Part shown: positions 1 through 5,966 of the stretch, piece after piece
How the letters are laid out: the number at the start of each line of letters is the position of its first letter
How positions within the stretch are numbered: the stretch's first letter is position 1
NCBI GenBank assembly: GCA_937892925.1
Contig: CALBHX010000039.1
Coordinates: 1-7,764, forward strand
Length of the DNA: 7,764 nt
From: an uncultured Lentisphaeraceae bacterium
Lineage (GTDB): Bacteria; Verrucomicrobiota; Kiritimatiellia; RFP12; DVOR01
Reading direction: 5' to 3'
Position numbers and translations under genes: made by a program
The notes under the pieces: model-generated
Database searches by the model: none
What the model saw: the letters and a program-made list of their open reading frames with translations, nothing else
What the model was told of the DNA's origin: nothing

Positions 1-47
1 TGGCGCTGCTGACGCGCCGCTTTGATCTGGCTTCCAAGGCTTTTCAT
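1..47 (-). CDS. Partial 5' end of a probable helix-turn-helix (XRE/RodZ-like) protein
   Basis: Only the first 15 codons are inside the window; they read MKSLGSQIKAARQQR and then leave the left edge. The pattern of a Leu-Gly followed by an amphipathic helix with Ala-Arg and Arg resembles the start of helix 1 in XRE-family and RodZ-type helix-turn-helix domains. An in-frame TGA lies three codons upstream of the ATG, so this ATG is the only possible start nearby. The Shine-Dalgarno sequence is weak: a GAG about 6 nt upstream. The gene would be transcribed leftward, with the DnaA-box cluster at 91-325 as its upstream region, which raises the possibility of DnaA control. The call rests on 15 residues and is tentative. 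Confidence 0.35.
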   Translation of the reverse strand, partial: MKSLGSQIKAARQQR

Positions 48-90
48 CTGTGCTCAATAACATACCGCATCCCTGCGCGATGCGCAAGCA

Positions 91-325
91 AAAGTTATCG
101 ACATCTTATCAACGCTTGTTGATAACTTTGTTCATCCCGGTCGATAACCTGTAACACCCGCCCTTCTTTTCTTTAAACTTATCAACAAGCCGTCTACACC
201 TGTCGATAACCTGTTATTTAAATGGTATATGAATGACCGAGATGCGTCCAGGTTATCGACAATCTATCAACAGGTGTTGATAACTTGAAAGCGTTTATCA
301 ACGGCGCATCAAACACTGTCGAAAA
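91..325. promoter_or_regulatory. DnaA-box cluster A with two phased three-box arrays
   Basis: About eleven 9-mers close to TTATC-N-ACA occur here on both strands. Exact TTATCGACA or TTATCAACA copies are at 95-103 (+), 117-125 (-), 179-187 (+), 201-209 (-), 253-261 (+) and 275-283 (-). One-mismatch copies are at 106-114 (+), 139-147 (-), 264-272 (+) and 295-303 (+), and TTTTCGACA lies at 317-325 (-). The segments 95-125 and 253-283 share one layout: two plus-strand boxes and one minus-strand box, each starting 11 bp after the last. The outer boxes therefore form a near-dyad around a central box. The DnaA family binds such 9-mers; that this cluster takes part in initiation or titrates DnaA is inference. 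Confidence 0.75.
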
Positions 326-558
326 CCGTCCCGCACACGGTTCATAACCTGCCTGAAAATATTTTTAAACCTGTCAAGAAGGCTTGCTGCAGTGCCTTGA
401 AAACCACCCGTAATCGGTAATAGACGCTTAAAAACCTCAATCGATTCTCAACTTTATGGATAACTCCCCTTTTTTCCACTTTTCGTTCTCATGTATCCAT
501 TCCGCCAAAAATCACGTCAAAACCTCGCTATTTCAGCCTTTTCAAGCCTATTTCTAAT
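326..558. other. Intergenic stretch with no supported gene
   Basis: This AT-rich sequence follows box cluster A. It has a few degenerate box-like words, such as TTATGGATAA near 455, but none match well enough to list. No reading frame with protein-like composition or a ribosome binding site was found. Confidence 0.5.
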
Positions 559-660
559 GCTCACCGCAGGTGAGCCAAATCAGCTCATGAGCCTGCCCCG
601 GCTTTGCTCTGAGCCCGGGGCAGATGGGTGCTCAACACGGGGCGGGCTGGGCGGCTTGAG
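559..660. other. GC-rich multi-hairpin island, possible structured RNA or DNA element
   Basis: Several inverted repeats follow one another in otherwise AT-rich DNA. GCTCACC (559-565) and GGTGAGC (569-575) form a 7-bp stem with a 3-nt loop. GCTCATGAGC (583-592) is a perfect palindrome. CTGCCCCGG (593-601) pairs with CCGGGGCAG (615-623), and the stem can extend inward with one bulge. CTCAA (631-635) can pair with TTGAG (656-660). No T-run follows on either strand, so a simple terminator is unlikely. It could be an sRNA, a leader or a DNA-level structure. It matches no riboswitch that I recognise, and the strand is unknown. Confidence 0.4.
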
Positions 661-1110
661 TAACAGCATCTAAAAGAAATGCTTAAAATTACGAAAACGC
701 CTTTTCAACCGTCTCGGCGTTTAGTCAGATGACTGCTTTTAAAAAAGAAGATGATTGGGCTGCCTGGATTCGATTGTTTTTAAGGATAACACGCGAATAT
801 CTTAAAAGAATATATGAAAAGGGCTGTTTTTCCTGAATCGTTTAAAAGAAGCCATGTTCTCCCGTGCGGACGGCTTGGTATGGGAAGAGGGTTGTTGTTC
901 TCATACGCTGTTTCAAACATTTACCGCGTAATTCGGTGATTCTATTGTTTTTCTTTGCGATTTAATGAGGTTAGAAGCTACGCGGCCGAGCGGCTAACGT
1001 TTCGCTGCGCATTGGCTGGGTGCATGTTTCTAATTGGGGTTCGTTAGATAAGTTAAATGGCTATTGTATTGATGTTCACCGCAAGGATGATTTTCCCGTG
1101 CACCTCTAAC
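661..1110. other. Intergenic stretch with no supported gene
   Basis: No convincing coding region is present on either strand; frames are short and lack plausible ribosome binding sites. Short words such as TTAAAAGAA recur, which is expected in AT-rich DNA. A D-arm-like word near 982-996 was considered as a tRNA and rejected. The stretch may be decayed coding sequence, but nothing identifiable remains. Confidence 0.45.
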
Positions 1111-1243
1111 GGTTCATGAAAGAGGATGTTCTCTGGATAGATAAAACAGCAAATACGTGAGAATACAGCGGGAAGTTGGTTCATGAAAGAGGATGTTCTC
1201 TGGGTAGATAAAACGCGGAAACTCTCTTTCATGGATAGTTAAA
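1111..1243. repeat. 37-bp direct repeat (two copies) plus a partial third unit
   Basis: Positions 1111-1147 and 1178-1214 match at 36 of 37 bases, with a 67-bp offset. Each begins with GGTTCATGAAAG, which contains the 8-bp palindrome TTCATGAA, and ends with TAGATAAAAC. A third, altered unit at 1224-1243 has CTCTTTCATG, the inverse complement of the CATGAAAGAG at 1115-1124 and 1182-1191, followed by GATAGTTAAAC. The repeats lie between the dnaN terminator and the structured island. The arrangement suggests a binding-site array or a recent tandem duplication. No gene or mobile-element ends are associated with it. Confidence 0.7.
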
Positions 1244-1403
1244 CGATAATGGAAAAACCATTTTAAAAGAACGTTTTAAAGATAAAAAAATACAGCATAA
1301 ACGCCTCTTCTGCGGGTGCATTCTTTCCGAGGCATCGATTGCCTTTGGATAAAAAATGCAGTAGGAACGGCTCTTCTGCTGGTTTGAACAGATGCGCGGC
1401 GAA

Positions 1404-1450
1404 GGAATAATAAATAAAAAGCAGGCGCGGCGATGATCCGCGCCTGCTTT
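1404..1450 (-). terminator. Rho-independent terminator of dnaN
   Basis: GCAGGCGCGG (1421-1430) and CCGCGCCTGC (1438-1447) form a perfect 10-bp GC-rich stem with a 7-nt loop, extended by A-T pairs at the base. On the minus strand the stem is followed by a T-rich tail, TTTTTATTTATTATT. It begins about 30 nt beyond the dnaN stop codon, so it should end leftward transcription from dnaN and separate it from the region to the left. Confidence 0.9.
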
Positions 1451-1478
1451 ATTCATGGCGTCTGCCTGCTGCGGGGTC

Positions 1479-2591
1479 TTAGACGGGGATACGCAGGGGC
1501 ATAATCACGTAAAGGAAGGGGACGCCTTCGCATTTAACGACGGCGGGGTTGTGCCCTTCGGTCAGTTCGAAGACAACCTCCTCGGAGTCGAGGTTGCGGA
1601 GGCATTCCATGATGTACGTGGGGTTATAAGTGGCCGCGAGAGGACGCCCGGAGTATTTGATGGGAATGACGTCGCTGGCTTCACCCGCTTCGGAGCTGCT
1701 GGCTGAAAGCGTGAGGGCGCCTTCGCCGAAGACCATACGCACAGCGTAGGTTTTGTCGTTGGACATGATGGCTACGCGCTGGATGGAGGTAATAAGCTCC
1801 TCGCGGTTGATCGTTACGCGCTCATCGCAGGTGGTTGGAATAACAGCCTGATAGCGGGCATAGGCGCCCTCAATGAGCTTGCTGTAGAAGCGGAAAGAGC
1901 CGCAGTCGAAAAGAATCTGGCCAATCTGCCCATAGATGCGCATGGGGCCTTCCCCGTTGAGGAGGCGGGAGAGCTCGGCCACGGCTTTGGGCGGAAGAAT
2001 CATGGAGCAGGTGCTTTCGGCTGGGAATTCAACTTCCTGCTCCACGAGGGCGAGGCGTTTGCCATCGGTGGCCACCATGGTGAGCTTGTTGTTCTCAAAC
2101 TGAAGGAGCACGCCGGTGAGCACGCGGCGGGTTTCATCAGTGCCTGCGGCATAGGCGGTTTTACGGAGCATCTCGCGGAAAATGGCGCGGTCGAGCGTAA
2201 AGCTTTTGGCTTCGGCGGCGGGTTCTTTGATGACGGGAAACTCACGCACATTGAGGCCGTTGATGCGGTATTTGGCGGCGGGGGTGATCACACGGGCCAC
2301 GGCATCGGCATCGATATCAAACTGAATTTCCCCCTCAGGAGCCATGCGGAGCATTTCCACCACTTTGCGGACGGGAAGCGTGGTGGCGCCGGGCTCATCC
2401 ACTTTAACGTCTGAAGCGAGCGTGGTGCGCACCGAAACGTCCAAATCGGTGGCTGTCAGGGTAAGGGTGCCGTCTTCACCGGCCTCAACCATGGCGTTGG
2501 AGATGATTTGCAGGGCGGGTTTATTGGGCACCACGCTTTGAACGTTGGAGAGTAATTCCAAAAAGCGGCTGCGCATAACGGTGAATTTCAT
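1479..2591 (-). CDS. dnaN: DNA polymerase III subunit beta (sliding clamp)
   Basis: The product is the ring-shaped homodimeric clamp that tethers DNA polymerase III to DNA and recruits other replication and repair proteins. It has 370 residues, a normal length for the family. Three clamp domains are expected at about 1-120, 130-250 and 255-370. Diagnostic segments are MKFTVMRSRFLELLSNVQ at the N terminus, TDETRRVLTGVLL and ATDGKRLALVEQ in domain 2, SKLIEGAYARYQAVIP at the domain 2-3 link, and a C terminus ending YVIMPLRIPV. That tail resembles the usual YVVMPMRL ending but is two residues longer. The ATG start is supported by AAGGAG at 2600-2605 with an 8-nt spacer. The gene does not directly follow dnaA: a reductase gene and a 678-bp DnaA-box region intervene, so DnaA may influence its transcription. 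A TTGACT at 2651-2656 is a possible -35, but no well-spaced -10 was seen. Confidence 0.97.
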   Translation of the reverse strand: MKFTVMRSRFLELLSNVQSVVPNKPALQIISNAMVEAGEDGTLTLTATDLDVSVRTTLASDVKVDEPGATTLPVRKVVEMLRMAPEGEIQFDIDADAVARVITPAAKYRINGLNVREFPVIKEPAAEAKSFTLDRAIFREMLRKTAYAAGTDETRRVLTGVLLQFENNKLTMVATDGKRLALVEQEVEFPAESTCSMILPPKAVAELSRLLNGEGPMRIYGQIGQILFDCGSFRFYSKLIEGAYARYQAVIPTTCDERVTINREELITSIQRVAIMSNDKTYAVRMVFGEGALTLSASSSEAGEASDVIPIKYSGRPLAATYNPTYIMECLRNLDSEEVVFELTEGHNPAVVKCEGVPFLYVIMPLRIPV

Positions 2592-2680
2592 CTCGTAGAC
2601 TCCTTGAAATGTGTTGAACTAGTGTATCAAAGTTTGGCAGGGTGTGCTTCAGTCAAGGGTTCAGCCGATGGTTGTCTTCG

Positions 2681-3200
2681 GTAACAATAAACAATATAGA
2701 GAATGTTTATTTAATATATATAATGGAGTTGTAGACAACAAAGATAACAGGGTGTTTTGTTTTTGTTTGAAATAGGTTATGTAAAAAAATACGGTTGATA
2801 ATCTGTTGACAAGCGCGGTCATGGGTTGATGGGGTGTTGATGAATGGGCGGCCGGGCGCGGAGGGGGTGTTGATAACATGGGAGTTACGGACGGAGCGGC
2901 CGAGGTTATTGACAGGGTTATCGACAAAATGGAGTTATCGACGCCTGTTGACAGGGGTTCTCTACGAGGCTTTTGGGCTTTCTTTGTACGCCTTTTAAAA
3001 ACGTGCCTTATTTTATAAATAATCACTTTGTTCTCAATAAGATAACTTAGTTTAACAGAGTCTTTTATGAAGGGCTGAAGATTGAAATAACGGCCTTCTA
3101 TAAAGCCCATAAAATGGGTATGCGGATGTTTTGGTTGGAAATTATCGACAAAGTTATCGACAGGCGAATGAGGGGGGTAGACTGGCTGCGTTGTAGATAA
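2681..3200. promoter_or_regulatory. DnaA-box cluster B with adjacent AT-rich stretch
   Basis: Clear 9-mers are TGTTGATAA at 2868-2876 (-), TTATTGACA at 2906-2914 (+), TTATCGACA at 2918-2926, 3142-3150 and 3154-3162 (+), and TGTAGATAA at 3192-3200 (-). Near matches are TGTAGACAA at 2730-2738, GGTTGATAA at 2793-2801, TGTTGACAA at 2804-2812, TGTTGATGA at 2835-2843, TTATCGACG at 2935-2943 and TGTTGACAG at 2946-2954. Neighbours often start 11 or 12 bp apart (2793/2804, 2906/2918, 2935/2946, 3142/3154). Positions 2681-2724 are about 86% A+T. The cluster separates the reductase gene from dnaN. It may be a second half of a split origin, a DnaA reservoir or dnaN control; the sequence alone does not decide. 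Confidence 0.7.
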
Positions 3201-3238
3201 ATAGCGCGGGCGCGGCAAAAGGCACCGCGCCCGCGTTT
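3196..3238 (-). terminator. Hairpin terminator candidate after the reductase gene
   Basis: CGCGGGCGCGG (3205-3215) and CCGCGCCCGCG (3225-3235) form a perfect 11-bp GC stem with a 9-nt loop, about 35 nt beyond the reductase stop. The tail on the minus strand, CTATTTATC, is only moderately T-rich, so termination may be incomplete. The tail overlaps the DnaA box at 3192-3200. Confidence 0.65.
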
Positions 3239-3269
3239 AATTGAAGGGTTGCTTTTTTTGTTTGTGGGC

Positions 3270-3887
3270 TTATCGGATGAAGTTGGTGGCTATTTTTTGT
3301 TCGCGCAGGGGCGGCGGCACACCGGCTTCGCGGCCGGCCTGGATGGAGCGCAGAAGCCAGACGAGGTTGGAGGCAAGGAGGCGGAGGGTTTGGAGCCCCT
3401 CGGCGTCTTGCTCGACTTCCTGCGGGGTGTTGCCGTGGACCTGGTTCCAGTAGTTGGAGGGGACGATGGGCATCTGGTTGATGAGGGCATACATGTTCAG
3501 CTGGGCGAAGGTGGCTGTGGCGCCTCCCCGGCGGCAGGAGACGACGCTGGCGGCCGGTTTGCCGGAGAGAACTGCGCCGCCGCTGAAAAAGGCGCGGTCA
3601 AGAAAGGCAGTAATGGAACCGGTTGCGGAGCTGTAGTAGACAGGGGAACCGAAAATAAAGGCGTCGGCGGTCTCGGCCTGCTTCAGAAAGTCGCGCACGG
3701 TGTCGTCAATCACACAGTGGCCGAGCGTGCGGCACTGATAACAGCCGAGACAGGGGCGCACGTTGGCGCCGATCCAGAAGATGCTGGAGGTTGCGCCTTC
3801 GCGGGTGAGCTGGGCTTGAACTTCTTCAAGGGCGCGGTTTGTGCAGCCTTTGGCATGGGGTGAACCGTTAACGAGGATAACGTGCAT
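3270..3887 (-). CDS. Flavodoxin-fold NAD(P)H-dependent FMN reductase / iron-sulfur flavoprotein-like protein
   Basis: This is a 205-residue cytosolic protein of the flavodoxin-like oxidoreductase family. It opens with MHVILVNGSPHAKGCTNRAL, a beta strand plus the GSP phosphate-binding loop for FMN. The segment FIFGSPVYYSSATGSITAFLDR is the second flavin-contacting loop typical of the family. Between them lies RPCLGCYQCRTLGHCVIDD, a CX2CX2CX5C spacing that fits the compact cysteine motif of iron-sulfur flavoproteins, so a 4Fe-4S cluster is possible but not shown. The start at 3887 is chosen because AAGGAG (3896-3901) sits 8 nt upstream; an in-frame ATG 26 codons earlier (3965) has no ribosome binding site and would add a non-family extension. 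Its position between dnaA and dnaN on the same strand is unusual. The large gaps, hairpins on both sides and its own ribosome site suggest independent expression. The physiological substrate is unknown. Confidence 0.85.
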   Translation of the reverse strand: MHVILVNGSPHAKGCTNRALEEVQAQLTREGATSSIFWIGANVRPCLGCYQCRTLGHCVIDDTVRDFLKQAETADAFIFGSPVYYSSATGSITAFLDRAFFSGGAVLSGKPAASVVSCRRGGATATFAQLNMYALINQMPIVPSNYWNQVHGNTPQEVEQDAEGLQTLRLLASNLVWLLRSIQAGREAGVPPPLREQKIATNFIR

Positions 3888-3950
3888 GGGTTTCTCTCCT
3901 TGTATTTTTTCTTTAAACTGTATGGCAGCTTCGAATAGCGCATGTGCCGG

Positions 3951-3963
3951 GTGGTTTAACCAC
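3951..3963. promoter_or_regulatory. 13-bp palindrome upstream of the reductase gene, possible operator
   Basis: GTGGTTTAACCAC is a perfect odd-length palindrome (6-bp arms around one base) located 64-76 nt upstream of the reductase start. That distance suits an operator or regulator site in its promoter region. I do not recognise the cognate regulator and could not identify a confident -35/-10 pair next to it. Confidence 0.35.
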
Positions 3964-4132
3964 ATCTTGCCTTATGGTGGCCTCTATGCCCTTGTGAAGC
4001 ATACGGGGCGCTGTTTTTAGCGTTTGAATGAATAGCCGCCCGGCTGTTGACGTGCTTGCACCGCCTGCTTCACTTCTATATGTTACCACACACGTTCAAT
4101 CTTGTTTGGTTGTGCTGCATGCCGGGCTGAAA

Positions 4133-4171
4133 GGAGAAAACGCGCTTCCGCCTATGGAAGGCAAAAGCGCG
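4133..4171 (-). terminator. Rho-independent terminator of dnaA
   Basis: Read on the minus strand, CGCGCTT (4171-4165) pairs with AAGCGCG (4147-4141). An inner GCC/GGC stem sits across a small internal loop, and TTTTCTCC follows. It starts about 30 nt beyond the dnaA stop codon. The interval 3964-4132 between this and the reductase gene shows no gene; a lone TGTTGACGT near 4044 is the only box-like word. Confidence 0.8.
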
Positions 4172-4199
4172 CATGAGGAGAACGGATGAGAGGCGGCGT

Positions 4200-5591
4200 T
4201 TAATCGAGCGCTGCAATAGGCTGCCCCAAGTCGTTCATGACGGCCCGCACATGCGCCACAGTGGAAGCTTCCCCGTCTTTATACTGTTCCTGAACCAGTT
4301 TGCACGCGTGGCTGATGGTTGGGTGCTTGCGGTTGAAAAAGCGCCCCAGCTCCTGCATGGAGTTAGTGGTCAGCTTGCGGCAAAGAAACATTGCAATCTG
4401 CCGGGGAATGGCAATTTCCCGCTCCCGGCTCTCCCCAAACAGCCGCTCTCGAACCACTTCAAAATGCTTGCACACCGCTTTGCAGATATCTTCACACGTT
4501 AGCTGAACAATCGATTGCTCGTTTTGAATATATTGCCGAAGAATGGAATTGCGCAGCACGTCTACTGTGATATTCTGCCCCGACGGCGTCGGGAAAATCT
4601 TTGCGTAATTGATGGTTGTTGAAAGCGCCCCTTCCAGAGCCCGCACGCTGCTGGTGACATTTTTGGCAATAAAGTCAATGACCTCATTGCTCAGCTGAAT
4701 GGCAGGATACGCGTTCAGCTTCATCTTCAGAATGTTGTAGCGCGTAACATAATCCGGAATATCCACACTCGCGCTTAAACCCGATTGAAAACGATCAACC
4801 AAACGCTCCATCAGCTGCGGCATCTCCCGAGGCATCTTATCGCTCGTCATCACAATCTGCCGCCCATGCTGAAGCATCTCATTGAAAATATTGAAGAATT
4901 CCGTCTGAAAGCCCGGCGTATCCATATATTGAATGTCGTCCACCAGCAGGACATCCGTAGTCCAATACTTTTCGCGGAACATTTCCTTCGCCCGTTCAAG
5001 CTCCTCATTTTTAGCCTGCCACTGGCGGATATATTCATTTTTCAGATTGGCCGTTGTAGTGTAAAGCACCCGCAAATGTTCATTTTGACGGCGCACCAGG
5101 TTACCAATTGCGTGCAGCAAATGCGTTTTGCCTACGCCGGGAGGGCCATACAGAAAAAGCGGGTTGTTTCCCGGATTGCCCGGGTTTATTGCCACTGCCT
5201 GCGCCATATTTACAGCCAAGTTGTTACTCGGTCCTGTTACAAATTGATCAAAGGTTAGATTACTTAGCAGCGTTTCCTCTTTTTGGCTCCCCTTCCCTGC
5301 TTCTTCACGTCGCTGAAGCGCTGCGGCAGATACTAGAGACGGCTTTGGAGCAGGACGTGAAAAAACAACCTTTACTTCCCGCGCCCCAACCTGATCCAGC
5401 GCTTCCTGAATACAGGAGCCAAAAAGCTTTTCAGGCGAATTTTCCGTCTGCTGCATCAACTCCACATGCAGCACATTCCCATCTAGCGACACTCCCCTGC
5501 TGCCCCCGAAATACTTTAAAACTGTTACCTCCGAGAGAATATCCGAAAGAGCCTTACATAGATTCTCCCAAAGCGCCTCAGCATCCGTCAT
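4200..5591 (-). CDS. dnaA: Chromosomal replication initiator protein DnaA
   Basis: This AAA+ initiator binds DnaA boxes and melts the origin. It has 463 residues from the ATG. Domain I is about 1-80, followed by a short charged linker. The core begins at NLTFDQFVTGPSNNLA (111-126), with Walker A GPPGVGKT (149-156), Walker B VLLVDD (214-219), sensor 1 around MTSD (248-251), a likely arginine finger at R267 in DRF, and sensor 2 R317 in SSVRALEGAL. Domain IV has IPRQIAM with the conserved DNA-contacting Arg. Its recognition helix reads RKHPTISHA (421-429) where most DnaA proteins have RDHTTVxHA, so Lys replaces Asp and Pro replaces the first Thr. A TTG four codons upstream (5601-5603) is an alternative start; neither start has a strong ribosome site. 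The promoter at 5631-5659 overlaps DnaA boxes, suggesting autoregulation. The gene is divergent from mnmG. Confidence 0.98.
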   Translation of the reverse strand: MTDAEALWENLCKALSDILSEVTVLKYFGGSRGVSLDGNVLHVELMQQTENSPEKLFGSCIQEALDQVGAREVKVVFSRPAPKPSLVSAAALQRREEAGKGSQKEETLLSNLTFDQFVTGPSNNLAVNMAQAVAINPGNPGNNPLFLYGPPGVGKTHLLHAIGNLVRRQNEHLRVLYTTTANLKNEYIRQWQAKNEELERAKEMFREKYWTTDVLLVDDIQYMDTPGFQTEFFNIFNEMLQHGRQIVMTSDKMPREMPQLMERLVDRFQSGLSASVDIPDYVTRYNILKMKLNAYPAIQLSNEVIDFIAKNVTSSVRALEGALSTTINYAKIFPTPSGQNITVDVLRNSILRQYIQNEQSIVQLTCEDICKAVCKHFEVVRERLFGESREREIAIPRQIAMFLCRKLTTNSMQELGRFFNRKHPTISHACKLVQEQYKDGEASTVAHVRAVMNDLGQPIAALD

Positions 5592-5630
5592 AACCTTATC
5601 CAATCCAAACTTTTCTCAGAAAACACCCCC

Positions 5631-5659
5631 ATTATGGCACCCTTGTTTACATTTGTCTA
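5631..5659 (-). promoter_or_regulatory. Predicted dnaA promoter overlapping DnaA boxes
   Basis: On the minus strand TAGACA (5659-5654, -35) and CATAAT (5636-5631, -10) are separated by exactly 17 bp, and each matches the sigma70 consensus at 5 of 6. Transcription would begin near 5624, about 30 nt before the ATG. The box-like words TTGTCTACA (5653-5661) and TTGTTTACA (5643-5651) cover the -35 and the spacer, which would let DnaA repress its own gene. Confidence 0.65.
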
Positions 5660-5788
5660 CAAACTTCTTTCGACAACTTATCGACTCCTTTATCGACTTC
5701 TGTAGATAATCATAGTTTATTGAAAATAATAAAGATAAATAAAAAAATGAAAAGTTATCTACAAGCTTTTACGGGTTCTTGTCGAAAG
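5643..5788. other. oriC: Putative oriC core: DnaA-box cluster C and AT-rich unwinding tract
   Basis: Box-like 9-mers start at 5643 and 5653 (TTGTTTACA, TTGTCTACA), 5667 (CTTTCGACA), 5678 and 5690 (TTATCGACT), 5701 (TGTAGATAA, -), 5755 (TTATCTACA, +) and 5780 (TGTCGAAAG, -). The four from 5667 to 5701 step by 11, 12 and 11 bp. The 45-bp tract 5710-5754 is 39/45 A+T and lies exactly between the inverted pair TGTAGATAA (5701-5709) and TTATCTACA (5755-5763), the layout expected of a DNA unwinding element. The cluster sits between divergent dnaA and mnmG, a common oriC position. Which of the three clusters fires is inference. Confidence 0.7.
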
Positions 5789-5796
5789 ATTTCTAG

Positions 5797-5878
5797 GCGA
5801 GGTTATTCAGACTGTCTAAAATCGCTTGAATGAACCTCGCTGAGTTAAGAAAAAGCGTTAACGAAATCGCCTGAATGA
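5797..5878. repeat. Imperfect inverted repeat and overlapping 15-bp direct repeat
   Basis: GCGAGGTT (5797-5804) is inverted at AACCTCGC (5833-5840), and the flanking TATTCAG / TTGAATG extends the match imperfectly. A 15-bp word AAATCGCTTGAATGA (5818-5832) recurs at 5864-5878 with one difference, 46 bp further on. No T-run accompanies the hairpin, so it is not a plain terminator. The repeats flank the right side of the oriC candidate; their role is unknown. Confidence 0.5.
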
Positions 5879-5966
5879 TTCAACGAATGATGTTAAAAGA
5901 ATAGTTGCTATGCCTCACCAAAACGGATCAATGTGAAGCTTACATAAGCTTTGGTTTGAATAAGCC

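Noticed and set aside
491..673. Plus-strand 60-codon frame
   Set aside because: It has no ribosome site and overlaps the hairpin island, which accounts for its odd composition.
970..1045. tRNA-like segment with GCGGCCGAGCGGC resembling a Ser/Leu D-arm
   Set aside because: No matching acceptor, anticodon or T-arm stems could be drawn, so at most a chance similarity.
1111..1214. Insertion sequence or attachment-site repeats
   Set aside because: The 67-bp offset leaves no room for a transposase, and no integrase gene or target duplication is seen.
2661..3218. Minus-strand open frame of 185 codons
   Set aside because: Its translation is largely repeated box sequence (VDN and ST words from TTATCGACA and TGTTGAC elements), with no family resemblance and no ribosome site. 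It is an artefact of DnaA-box cluster B.
3249..3863. Plus-strand frame of 204 codons
   Set aside because: It is antisense to the reductase gene, which has family motifs and a good ribosome site; the plus frame is Gly/Val/Ala-rich shadow sequence.
3270..3965. Longer reductase start at 3965
   Set aside because: The extra 26 residues are not family-like and cross the palindrome region; AAGGAG with an 8-nt spacer supports 3887.
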